Shown here piece by piece: positions 10,869-20,464 of a stretch of 64,000 nucleotides of DNA. Position 1 is the first letter of the stretch, and every line of letters starts with the position of its first letter. The DNA comes from Sacculina carcini. Lineage: Eukaryota > Arthropoda > Thecostraca > Sacculinidae. The stretch covers positions 6,459,249-6,523,248 of the forward strand of contig OU696586.1 of the NCBI GenBank assembly GCA_916048095.2, read 5' to 3'. The notes beneath the pieces were generated by a model. That model ran no database searches and was not told the origin of the DNA. It saw only the letters and a list, made by a program, of their open reading frames with translations. A program made the translations under genes and the position numbers.

Positions 10869-13526
10869 AACAAAAATCTGCACATGCATGCAAACGCGTG
10901 TGTGTGTGTCTGTGTGTAAGAGTTAATGTGTCCGCTTATGTATACGTGTATGTGTATATGTATGGATATGCAGGTGTTGAATATGTGTACGTGCGCGCGT
11001 GGGTGTGTAGAATCAGCACCTCATGCAGACGTACACCCATCACTGTCTGCATGAAGTTATCCCGAGTAAATGCATGTATTAAGCCCGTGTACCATTCGAA
11101 CACACACACGTATATGCATGACACAAGCGTTTATCATCATGTACACACAAACAACAAGCAGTAATCAATGACTTGACAACATCACTGTCTCCACACACAG
11201 CTGGCGAACGGGCAGTGGAAAGTGGGTGCGGGGAAAAATTGGCCATCAGCTCGAGACTCTTAGTGTGTCCCATTTTGCTGTTGAATATTCCGACACTCGT
11301 TCCGACTGCCGAGAACTCCGTGTTTCTTCAACTTCGTCCATCAAACTTCATACACATGCCACACACACGCACACACTCACAAACTTTCGACTGGCGAATA
11401 GCAGACGACTGTGCAAGCAGAACTTGTCCTGAAAGTGCCGACACACAAATAGCGAGTACATGAGTATAGTGTGTATTCAAAACGATTTTAGATCAACAAA
11501 GTACAACTTTTATAAAGAACGGGAATATATGCAATGCGCTTGAAAAAATAAGTAAACTGGCAATGCAACAACAAATACTGATATCACATGATAATACAGC
11601 GTCAATAAGGTGAAAAACATTGAACACACGAAGTCTTCAATCAATATAAATCACAACTACAAAAATCACAACATTGGCATTGATCAATAACCACATGCAT
11701 ATGTGCTTGGCTGAAAAATAAACGAATCGACGAATAAATTCACACTGCAACTCAGAAACAGTTCTTCTTTTCTTCTTCTTGTTCCTTCCATTTTTCATTT
11801 CGCTGCACCAGGTTCGGTCGGCACTATGCTTTTGTAATTGCTAGAGATGCATTGTTCTTGCTTCATCGCCGTCTCTTTTATTATTCTCTTTCTTGACGTT
11901 CTTGTACTATGTCATGCTCTCACTTGCTATTGCTGGAGACTTGCACTGTTAAGTCACTGATGGAGCCGCAACCATGAAACACGGAACCACACACCATCTT
12001 CAATGCCCAACCATCAAGCTCTCAAAAGAAACATGACCGAAGGAGACCTCACACGAGACCGACAACATGATCAAATCCTTGATCAACGGCCTTGTTCCCG
12101 CTAGAATATTTCCCATTCGCCGTGTCACACTTGCCAGTTGAGAGTAGCCTCAACTAGCAACACACTTATATGCCTAGAAAGAGCTTAATGATAACACATG
12201 CAATGCCAAACATTACACTTAAGCTGCGAAAAGATGATAAAACCACCACCTCACCACGAGCAACTCAACGTCATAAATTAGCAGCGTTCAATATGCTCAC
12301 GATTTCGGCTTCTGCTGCATGTACAGCCACACACGTGCTTGCATGTGATAACCAATGCTACTTCAATCGGTTTATGAACCCGTCCGGTTCAGCCACGATG
12401 ACTGATTATGTGATTAACCGTGACGTTCTCGATAACTCAGCTCAGATACCTTCAAATGTGGACTACCTTCTTGAAATAGAATCTCCAAGCTCTGTCCATC
12501 ATGTATTCATTGTCACATGCTCTACCCGACATCACCCGTCAAGGTGTAAATCCACTATGGAAGAACATAAAACATGATAAGCAACAACACAATTATCAAC
12601 CCACAGAGAAACCCACTCAATTGAATCAGACCAAACACCAGGCATAATGTTTCCCTTGATCACATGAGAGGTGATGTTATTCTTCACAATAAAGTGCATC
12701 ATAGCGAATTATACTGCGCAATACATGAATTCCAGTGAACATCAACACGAGACTGAAAATTCTCGAGTTCATTGGAGCAACACTAGTTCATACAGGACCA
12801 CCAAGCATCGCCAATCCCGAGGACATCCCTGTATGTTATCAGTCCCTCAAATCACTCAGTCCAAGAACTTGCACCATTAACAGTGCATTAATTGATATCA
12901 CGTGGCAACCAGTCGGACCCGAACAAGGACCCATCAAGAGAAGGGAAACTCACGAGATCACCGGCAAATAGCAACAAAACTAGCGCACTGAATCACTGAA
13001 GTGTCTCGTAAACATTTTCACGTGACTTGCAGCTCATAATACTTCCACATCAAATAAACGTATGATAACATAGTCTTCGTTATGAGCAATCAATTCACGA
13101 CCAGCACACTGCTCGTGTGTGATCATACAGACACACACACATATACACGAGATGGGAGAGCAACAGGAAACATGATCTAGACTCTCTACCAACTTTTTAT
13201 ATTTACGTACATGGAATTTGTTGAAAGCAAAGGTATTCGTGTGTAGAAAACAGTATAGCCATATTTGAAATACTGCGTGAAATTAAAATACTCAAATGGG
13301 CAGTTAGTGCCAGAAGTGTATATCGTATAGCTGATACTCTTCCGATACCATGTACCACCGTAGTAAAAACTTGCAATAACCAAAGTTGTAGTAAAAAATA
13401 AATCATTGTCGGGATAAAACAAGAAATTCCCCGCCTGCTCACTGTACACAAACAGTACCCGCCAGTTAACCCACAGCTAGATATGTCCCTGAGACTCACC
13501 TGCCTGCGACGCACGCGCAGACGAAG
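10862..13526. other. No gene recognised
   Basis: Includes open frames at 12170-12577 and 12735-12971 on the plus strand with no motif that can be assigned. Their codon use is not like the GC-rich exon that follows. They are left uncalled. Confidence 0.45.
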
Positions 13527-14615
13527 TTAGACGACTGGGGGGCGAGTGGCCCGCATCATGCCAGCCGCCACGTCCTCGCGACAAATACCCAGCACGGACA
13601 AATCGTCGTCTCCGTCTGAACAGTCGCTAGTGTGCAGAACTGCACCATCACCCGCAGCAGCGGTAGACTGCTTGCTGCCACCGCTGCTAACGCCACTACC
13701 CGCCTCCTCACAAGAGTCCAGCACCTGCACCTCGTCCTCCTCCGAGCCAACCTCCTCCTCCAGCTGCCGACGCGCCAGTTCCAGCGTGGCGCGCTCCACG
13801 TCCGTCAACTTGACGCTCGATTTCACGCCGTCACCGGCCGGCTGTTGTGCGGTCGACGTATCGGACGTGGTGGCGGTGCAACCGCGGCCGCGACGTCGCA
13901 AACGCGGCTGCTTGCCTATCAACGGTGTCTTCTTGATGGCGCCGCGAGACCGAGCTCGTGCGGCAGCCTCGCCATCATCCGGTTCCACGAGTACTTGCAC
14001 CTCGTCGTCATCGTCGGCTGTTGCTGTGTCAGTGGCGGCGGCAGGCTTCTTGGCGTGACGTGCCCGCTGCTTGCCCACCACAACTCTGCCGGATGACGCC
14101 GATGACTGCGCCTTTTTCGCCGGCGACTTGGCGAGTTTGAGTGGCGGCGGCGATGATGCGCGCTGCTCGCCGGCCGCCGCTTGTCCCAACAGATTCAGTT
14201 GGATCGACGCCTTCTTGGCCGCGCCATCCGCCGCGCGGCAATTAGCCGCCAGCTCAGCTGCAGCAGCCGCCGCCTTGTCAACCTCCACGCGCAAATGCTG
14301 CTCGACAGCTCGCTCCTGCTGCTGCTTGCTCGTGACATCCTGCTCGGCCGCCGTCGACGACAACACTGGCATGGCCGCCGGAGCCGCCAGTTCGTCAGAG
14401 ATCTCCTGCTCTGCGTCGGCCGTCGTCGTCGAGGTCGATGAACCGGCGGCGGCACGTGCGCGGATCCGCTCGTTCAGCTGGTTGGCGCGCGCCTCCATTT
14501 CGCCGCGCAGTCGCTGCCGCTGCGCCAACAACTGGTCGCTGCATATCTTGCGCTGCAGTCGCAATCTGGTCTCGCGCACGCTGGCACCGTACTCGGGATT
14601 GACACGCACGTATTC
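13527..14615 (-). CDS. Last coding exon of an unrecognised acidic, Ala-rich nuclear-type protein
   Basis: A 1.09-kb GC-rich open exon in otherwise AT-rich surroundings. It opens after a 3' splice site 'ggctggcag' at 14616-14624 that follows a (TG)n/TTTG tract, and starts in phase 0 with residues EYVRVNPEYGASVRETRLRL. The first 60 residues are a charged helix (RLQRKICSDQLLAQRQRLRG region) likely to form a coiled coil. The rest is low-complexity Ala/Ser/Lys with basic stretches. Two matching acidic-hydrophobic motifs, DDDEVQVLVEPDD and EEDEVQVLDSCEE, and a third DDDLSVLGI resemble SUMO-interaction motifs. The stop (TAA) is at 13527-13529. Upstream exons were not found. A donor-like 'gcag/gtgagtc' lies just past the stop near 13500, so a 3'UTR intron or an alternative splice form is possible. 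Family not recognised. Confidence 0.7.
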   Translation of the reverse strand, partial: EYVRVNPEYGASVRETRLRLQRKICSDQLLAQRQRLRGEMEARANQLNERIRARAAAGSSTSTTTADAEQEISDELAAPAAMPVLSSTAAEQDVTSKQQQERAVEQHLRVEVDKAAAAAAELAANCRAADGAAKKASIQLNLLGQAAAGEQRASSPPPLKLAKSPAKKAQSSASSGRVVVGKQRARHAKKPAAATDTATADDDDEVQVLVEPDDGEAAARARSRGAIKKTPLIGKQPRLRRRGRGCTATTSDTSTAQQPAGDGVKSSVKLTDVERATLELARRQLEEEVGSEEDEVQVLDSCEEAGSGVSSGGSKQSTAAAGDGAVLHTSDCSDGDDDLSVLGICREDVAAGMMRATRPPVV

Positions 14616-14630
14616 CTGCCAGCCGCCACA

Positions 14631-14662
14631 CACACAAACACACACACACACACACACACACA
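14631..14662. repeat. (CA)n next to a 3' splice site
   Basis: Reads as (TG)n on the minus strand, ending about 15 bases before the splice acceptor of the exon at 13527-14615. Confidence 0.9.
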
Positions 14663-14734
14663 AATTAGGTCAGTTTGGTCTTCATTATGCTTCATAATGC
14701 TGCTTCAATCACTTAGTAGTATTTCGCGTATGTG

Positions 14735-14825
14735 TATGCATGTATTCACAGATAAGCGCGTGGGCATCACTGCCCCACGCGCGCCTACAAGACGTCACAT
14801 CACCGACAACACTTTCAGCTGTGAA
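14735..14825 (+). repeat. Dispersed repeat shared with 18.8-18.9 kb
   Basis: Contains 'tgtattcacagataagcg', 'atcactgccccacgcgcg' and 'gacaacactttc'. The same blocks occur in reverse complement at 18785-18920, where an extra hairpin-forming segment is present. Confidence 0.7.
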
Positions 14826-15024
14826 ACTTTCTATGTGCATATATATGCAGATTGTATTTATATATATGATGTTAGTGTAGCCAGGCAGCAAATTTTCGCG
14901 CTTGCAAACGAGATTAAACTGGATTGCTATTTCACATTTAGCAATTTTTTCTGGTCGATTCCATGTCTATAGCCAATTTCTGATCGCTTCTATTCAGACA
15001 ACTCAACAACTTCCCTATATTACG

Positions 15025-15072
15025 TAACGTTTTGGAGTTACCAGACTCCATCATCAGACACAAATCACATGA
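15025..15072 (-). ncRNA. Hammerhead-ribozyme-like motif (PLE A, left copy)
   Basis: On the minus strand 'ttgtgt' precedes the core CTGATGA, then a GGAGT/ACTCC stem II. After that it reads 'aaaac' where the core needs GAAA, so the G12 position is lost, and then 'gtt acgtaa'. The 'ttgtgt' can pair with 'acgtaa' as stem I. One essential core base is changed, so this copy is predicted inactive. Confidence 0.55.
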
Positions 15073-15349
15073 GAACACAATAACAACGCAAATACCAACA
15101 TGCAATCACTACAACATTCAAACAATAATTCACAGGCTATTTATGTCATTAACCAGGTGTCACTCCTATGTGCCATTGTCTGGTAGGTGTGAAAGTGGTG
15201 TGGGCTGGCTGTCGCAGGAGCGCGTCGAGTTTCGCTCCAACGGGGGGCTCGGTGAGTTGGCAAAATACCGTTTTGAGTTGGCAGAATACCGTTTGAAAGT
15301 TGTAGTGATTGTATGTTGGTATTTACGTTGTTATTGTGTTCTCATGTGA

Positions 15350-15398
15350 TTTGTGCCTGATGATGGAGTCTGGTAACTCCGAAACGTTACGTAATATA
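15350..15398 (+). ncRNA. Hammerhead-ribozyme-like motif (PLE A, right copy)
   Basis: The core CTGATGA (15357-15363) is followed by stem II ggagt/actcc with loop 'ctggta', then GAAA (15381-15384) and 'cgtt'. The presumed cleavage triplet is GTT at 15386-15388. The conserved core is complete here, but the base before the core is C instead of T, which weakens the first pair of stem I relative to the left copy. Stem III is very short, as described for the minimal hammerheads of PLEs. Confidence 0.6.
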
Positions 15399-15541
15399 GG
15401 GAAGTTGTTGAGTTGTCTGAAGAGAAGCGATGAAAAATTGGTTAGATACATGAAATCGACCAAAAAAATTGCTAAATGTGAAATAGCAATCCAGTTTAAT
15501 CTCGTTTGCAAGCGCGAAAATTTGCTGCCTGCTACACCAAC

Positions 15542-15544
<3 letters not shown>

Positions 15545-15577
<33 letters not shown>
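15545..15577. repeat. (AT)n microsatellite at the PLE A/PLE B junction
   Basis: An uninterrupted AT run that joins the end of the PLE A right copy to the start of the PLE B left arm. Confidence 0.95.
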
Positions 15578-15582
<5 letters not shown>

Positions 15583-15604
15583 AAAAAAGTATACTTCATC
15601 GGGC

Positions 15605-15675
15605 ACAATTATTTATGTATTAGTACGACGTTTCGCCTCAACAAGGCTTTATCAAGTACTGTTTTATAAAATACA
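15605..15675 (-). ncRNA. Hammerhead-ribozyme-like motif (PLE B, left arm)
   Basis: Identical in sequence to the motif at 17291-17362, on the opposite strand. See that entry for the structure. Confidence 0.55.
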
Positions 15676-15824
15676 TCAAAAAAGACGAGCCAAGAACACA
15701 ACATATTTAGTAGATAAAAATGAATATAAACATTAAGACACGCGTATATGATTTTGACACACTTTTAAGTGAATAATATATAACTAACAATCGACAATTA
15801 CATGCAATAAATATTACCATTAAA

Positions 15825-16348
15825 TCAGAATTTGCAATTAAGTTCAATTCCTTTGCAGCCGTTCATGATGCAGCTGGAGTCATTTTCTTGAATGTATGCT
15901 GCCTCTGCATATCTTCTAGTAGCATCGTCTAATATTCCGCTGTGTATAACTGTCCACTTTATCGATACTTCCATTTTGTTATGCTCTTCCATAAAATGCT
16001 TTATAATTGGACCTCCCAGCTTATAGTTGGAGTGTTCCAGGATCCTCACACGTACTGGTCGCGAGGTCTCACCAATGTAGATTTTTCCACATACCGTGCA
16101 CACTATCTTATATATGACATTTTTCCTCCAACATAGTTTTCTGTCGGGACTCATGGATGTGGCACAGGTATCACATTGTGGTGCGCACCTGAAACGCTCT
16201 CTTGGTGGAGCGAAAATCCGCTTCAGCGGTCGACCCGGGTCGAACCACACCCGTATTTTCCCTTGGAGACCTGTTCTCTTGATGAGGGAATAACATTGTC
16301 GGCGACTGCTCTCACCCAGATACGGTAGTTTGATGAAATATTTGTCTT
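15825..16348 (-). pseudogene. PLE B protein, C-terminal GIY-YIG fragment (left arm)
   Basis: Encodes the C-terminal part of a Penelope-type protein: the linker with FDPGRPLKRIFAPPRERFR, Cys pairs CAPQCDTC, then the GIY-YIG endonuclease with VIYKIVCTVCGKIYIGETSR and RVRILEH. It differs from the right-arm copy in one visible residue near the end (GCKGIEL versus GCKGSEL). No RT domain is present. The 5' end stops at the inverted-repeat boundary. Confidence 0.85.
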
Positions 16349-16369
16349 CCTTGCTTTCAGCTCACTGCT

Positions 16370-17143
16370 TTGAAGCCTCACCACAGCGGCTCAATCACAT
16401 CTTGGATGTCTAATGGTCCAAAAAGTGCTAAGTGTGCAATAGCATATGGGGAATTTGTGAGGGCTTCGAGAAGAGCCACTACACCGGCGACACTTCAGAC
16501 TTCCATTAAGACCATTGAGAACCGATTTAGACAAAATGGCTACCCCGACTATGTGATCAAAAGGAGCAAGAACAAGGCAATTAGAGATATCAGAGTAGAC
16601 AAGCAAGCTGAAAGCAAGGAAGACAAATATTTCATCAAACTACCGTATCTGGGTGAGAGCAGTCGCCGACAATGTTATTCCCTCATCAAGAGAACAGGTC
16701 TCCAAGGGAAAATACGGGTGTGGTTCGACCCGGGTCGACCGCTGAAGCGGATTTTCGCTCCACCAAGAGAGCGTTTCAGGTGCGCACCACAATGTGATAC
16801 CTGTGCCACATCCATGAGTCCCGACAGAAAACTATGTTGGAGGAAAAATGTCATATATAAGATAGTGTGCACGGTATGTGGAAAAATCTACATTGGTGAG
16901 ACCTCGCGACCAGTACGTGTGAGGATCCTGGAACACTCCAACTATAAGCTGGGAGGTCCAATTATAAAGCATTTTATGGAAGAGCATAACAAAATGGAAG
17001 TATCGATAAAGTGGACAGTTATACACAGCGGAATATTAGACGATGCTACTAGAAGATATGCAGAGGCAGCATACATTCAAGAAAATGACTCCAGCTGCAT
17101 CATGAACGGCTGCAAAGGAAGTGAACTTAATTGCAAATTCTGA
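16370..17143 (+). pseudogene. PLE B protein, linker plus GIY-YIG endonuclease, 5'-truncated
   Basis: A 257-codon open frame. Residues 1-90 match the region between RT and endonuclease in Penelope-like elements (RFRQNGYPDYVIKRSKN, KYFIKLPYLGES). The rest carries CX3CX2C (CAPQCDTC) and the GIY-YIG nuclease: YK-IVC-VCGKIYIGET with the conserved downstream Arg (SRPVRVRILEH) and a late Glu (RRYAEAAYIQEN). This nuclease nicks target DNA for retrotransposition. The reverse transcriptase is missing upstream because the frame runs into the inverted arm, so the copy cannot be autonomous. The first Met is arbitrary. Confidence 0.9.
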
Positions 17144-17290
17144 TTTAATGGTAATATTTATTGCATGTAATTGTCGATTGTTAGTTATATATTATTTACT
17201 TAAAAGTGTGTCAAAATCATATACGCGTGTCTTAATGTTTATATTCATTTTTATCTACTAAATATGTTGTGTTCTTGGCTCGTCTTTTTT

Positions 17291-17362
17291 GATGTATTTT
17301 ATAAAACAGTACTTGATAAAGCCTTGTTGAGGCGAAACGTCGTACTAATACATAAATAATTG
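17291..17362 (+). ncRNA. Hammerhead-ribozyme-like motif (PLE B, right arm)
   Basis: Stem I: 'agtac' before the core pairs with 'gtact' after the cleavage site. An internal loop (aaaac/aatac) and an outer helix ('tttat' with 'ataaa') follow, like tertiary-contact loops of type I hammerheads. The core reads TTGATAA (17313-17319), where standard CTGATGA is changed at both ends of the C3-G8 pair to U-A. Stem II is gcct/aggc with loop 'tgttg'. GAAAC (17334-17338) is followed by the classic cleavage triplet GTC (17339-17341). Stem III is nearly absent, so activity would probably need a dimer. Confidence 0.6.
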
Positions 17363-17679
17363 TGCCCGATGAAGTATACTTTTTTCATCATATAACATTA
17401 CCGGGTGCGTGAGTGCAACTTCTTTATGCGATATATATATATATATATATCAGCAAATTGATAGGAAATAAAATTATTAGCAGAAATAAAGAGCAGTGCT
17501 GACGTCGTAGTTGGTGTTGTGACGGCGAGACTTGAGATGAGACGAGGCACAGCGCATGTCACCGACAAACACGTCACACACGCGACAATACCAACACTCC
17601 ACGCGCACAAACATGTCCACACCTGGCACACACACACACACCAATATGCTCTGAATAGACATCATCAAATAAAAAATAT

Positions 17680-17870
17680 AATATTATAGGTATTATATTA
17701 TCATAATAGAATAATAAAATTAATGTAATATATATTAATGTAATAATAAAATTAATGTAATATATATTAATGTAATAATAAAATTAATGCAATATATATT
17801 AATGTAATAATAAAATTTTTGCAATATATATTAATGTAATAAGAAAATTAATGCAATTATGTTCTTAATA
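17680..17870. repeat. AT-rich minisatellite, about 31-bp units
   Basis: Four to five copies of 'taatgtaataataaaat' plus 'taatgtaatatatat', with small differences. A short (AT)n lies just upstream at about 17431-17450. Confidence 0.85.
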
Positions 17871-18409
17871 TTATTAACGGGTAAGCCCAGCGAGATGGGA
17901 TGAGTGCAAGCGCTAATGCCACCGTGCAGCGGCCCCACGTAGCGTTCAAAACATGTAGATTATTTGGAAAAAAGGAGTTTAGTTTGTGAACCCATAGTAA
18001 TTACCAGTGACTTTTAAGTGCGCTAAAAATCGTGAACAGTTGCGCTAAAATATCTTAAAAGTTGCGCTTAAAAAACTTGCGAATATTTCACTGAAACCCG
18101 TAAAAGGGTAGTGAAAATCACTTAATTATGAAAAACATACTATTAGTGAATGTTTTGTACTTTTCACATCCCACAACTATTACTACAATACTTTTTGAAC
18201 ATTAGCGGTTGTGCTAGGATTGCATGCTTCATGAGCTTCAATTGCCACCTCACTGGCGACAATGGTGACATTTGATACGCTAAAAATCACAAATAGTCAC
18301 ATACACTTTTCACATCACATCACACATTACAGTCACACATTACACTTTTCACGTTTTTGTTTCTACTTAATGCATTTTGAGCATTCGCGGTTGCATTTAG
18401 ATTGTGTTT
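17871..18409. other. No gene recognised
   Basis: AT-rich sequence with internal near-repeats such as 'gcgctaaaa' and 'cacttttcac'. No coding signal. Confidence 0.5.
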
Positions 18410-18411
18410 CA

Positions 18412-18538
18412 GGGGCGTAGATTTGTGTCGAGGCCCGGAGGGATGACAGCTATCGTGTATTAGTGTTCAAAGTTGGCTCAGTTGGTCAATTGCATGAAGC
18501 CCTCAACTATTTTAGGCTTTTCCAATTACAACACACAT
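18412..18538 (-). repeat. Dispersed repeat, inverted partner of 3583-3716
   Basis: The reverse complement matches the 3.6-kb copy over about 125 bases, including 'atctacgcccctg' and 'ccaactgagccaacttt'. Confidence 0.65.
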
Positions 18539-18784
18539 ATCTCAATGAAAAGTATATTGCGTAAAGTTTAATTTTCAGAAATATAATAGTTACATTTTTC
18601 CTGTATTTTTATTTTTGCGATGCTGATTTTGATGATAATATGCTCAATGAACTGAACTCTCGAGAAAAATTATCGGGGAGTATAATTGCAGATTCATACC
18701 CGTCAATCAATTTGTCGGGGGTATATATACCCCATACCCCAAGGATATACACACAAGGCGTGATGAAGGCGTGAATATGGCACG

Positions 18785-18922
18785 GTGTGAGCGTGGATTC
18801 GTGTTGGAAGTGTTGTCGATGGTGTGAGGTCGCGCGTGGGGCAGTGATACCCAAGCCAATACCACCTAGACTATCTAGGTGGCGTTGCCCATGCGCGCCT
18901 ATCTGTGAATACATCTTCGTGT
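18785..18922 (-). repeat. Dispersed repeat with internal hairpin
   Basis: Inverted relative to the copy at 14735-14825. It has about 37 additional bases centred on 'ccacctagactatctaggtgg' (18864-18884), a perfect inverted repeat with 9-bp arms. A minus-strand open frame across this region (18609-18947) is not considered coding. Confidence 0.65.
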
Positions 18923-18976
18923 TTGTGTTTGTTACATTCTTTGCCATGTAATATTTTCCTCAATACTATACCATTT

Positions 18977-19055
18977 ACAAGTCAATTTGGCAAAAGTGAA
19001 AATCAATTTGGTAAAAGTGAAAATCAATTCGGCAAAAGTGAAAATCAATTTGGTA
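18977..19055. repeat. 21-bp tandem repeat, about 3.5 copies
   Basis: Unit 'caatttggcaaaagtgaaaat', with T/C differences at one or two positions. Confidence 0.9.
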
Positions 19056-20200
19056 ATTCTTACAAATTGAGGTGTTAGACGCATTGATAGTGCATAATCA
19101 TATTGTGTATTAGTGTTTTAGTAACATGTTTATTACTCATGCAAATAATATCAATTAATGTTTTCTTATGTTTAAGAATATATAAAATTTAAGAAGCTGC
19201 CATGTAGGGATTTATTAAATGAGGAAGTCCATTATATTAGCATCAAAGCGATCTTTTGAGTGATTGTGCTTAGCTCCGATTCAAGGTTAATAATAAAATA
19301 AACTCTACATACTATTTTCCGTAATTAATCTATCTAAGCTCAGGTAGTTGGCAGGGGAAATTCGTTTTCAGTCACAAACCTGCCACCGCAAGCCCAATAT
19401 GCAGTGTGTTAATGAATTCAACAAAAACAAAGATACGCACAATAAACACGTGAATACGACGACACTACGTCGCGACACAACACAACCCCACGAACACGGT
19501 TCTCGCTCGCCAAATTCCCCAAAGTATGAATCACTTCAGCGTTCGACCGTTGGGTGCATCTCTCATTCAAACGCAGCCAAATGGCGCGCCTCTGCTTGAA
19601 ATGCGTCATATACACGCGCACACTATGGCATCCTCCCATTAAGACACCCTCGCTCTGCCACCTGCAAACATTACGCATGAAAACGACACTGCAAGCACAA
19701 TATTTATCCTGTCATCGGCAAGGATTATTTCTGCATCTCTCAAGTGTAAATTTTAACATTTCCACGGCTTCTCTTGATTTGATATTAAATGAAATTTGAT
19801 ATACAATTCAACATGATGTAATTGCCTGCAATGATGCCGTCCAGGTTTTCATACAGACGCAGCGAGATATGAAGGAGTCCATATTTGGAGAAAACGCCGT
19901 TTGAATTGAGTGGCCGGAGCAGCGCAATTGACGGAATGTTCAGAAATATTAAAAATGTAAAGCAATGTTCTACGTCACAGCTGCATTTGTTCATCAATTA
20001 CCAAGCTGTTTTACCAATTAACATTAAACTAGCATTCATTCTTGGACTCATATATTATCAGAACAGCAACAAATCAACAACATATTAATGATTGCATCAA
20101 CATAAATACAAGAAGGATGTAAAGGTTGAGACAGGCGCAGTCTATTTCCACATTTGCAGCCATATAACTACATATAATGTATATAAAATGCAAGAGCAGA
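19056..20200. other. No gene recognised
   Basis: Open frames are short and without motifs. The right part may contain the start of the LINE that follows, whose 5' boundary cannot be fixed from one copy. Confidence 0.45.
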
Positions 20201-20464
20201 CATCAAACTATATCAAACAATCATTTTGTGTGATCATTATCACCGGGTGAGCATTGTGATCTTTTGTCTTTTCTTGCTGCCTTCTAAATTATTGTTATTG
20301 TGTACGTTAATTGTATATTTATTCATATGCAGTTCAGTTTTCGTCGTGTTAGCGTGTGGACGTGTTTTGTGATCTCCGGGATAGAAATTCCTATTTATCG
20401 TAATTTATAATATTTTGAGTTCTATTGAGAACATTTAGTGAAACGCATTAAAGTTAAGTGATAT

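Larger units (their letters stand above)
14868..15550. mobile_element. Penelope-like element A: 5' ends as an inverted pair
   Basis: Two inverted copies of about 250 bases (14868-15116 on the minus strand and 15302-15550 on the plus strand) flank about 185 bases. Each has a hammerhead-like motif followed by the start of an open frame (right copy, about 15417-15545, with residues DEKLVRYMKSTKKIAKCEIA) that resembles the N-terminal part of PLE proteins. Each copy then ends at an AT repeat. In PLEs hammerhead motifs lie in the terminal repeats, so these are read as two 5'-terminal fragments head to head. Confidence 0.65.
15577..17394. mobile_element. Penelope-like element B, inverted duplication
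   Basis: Two arms of about 0.79 kb, 15577-16362 and 16606-17394, are near-perfect reverse complements of each other around a 243-base spacer; only a few differences were seen by eye. Each arm carries, in order outward, the PLE linker, the GIY-YIG endonuclease, the 3' untranslated region and a hammerhead-like motif. The spacer plus right arm is one continuous open frame, so the element is 5'-truncated with an inverted extra copy. Inverted partial copies are usual for PLEs. Confidence 0.9.

Noticed and set aside
10689..11164. Arg-Glu-rich 151-codon frame
   Set aside because: Created by the (GA)43 tract; the flanking codons are TG/CA simple sequence.
12170..12971. Two plus-strand frames of 135 and 78 codons
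   Set aside because: No recognisable domain, no paired splice sites, and composition like the surrounding non-coding DNA. They could be exons of an unknown gene, but I cannot support it.
13546..14697. Plus-strand Ser/Ala-rich frames of 154-208 codons
   Set aside because: They are antisense shadows of the minus-strand exon, which has an acceptor site and coherent charged motifs.
18609..18947. 112-codon minus-strand frame
   Set aside because: It lies within a dispersed repeat that has a second non-coding copy at 14.7 kb.
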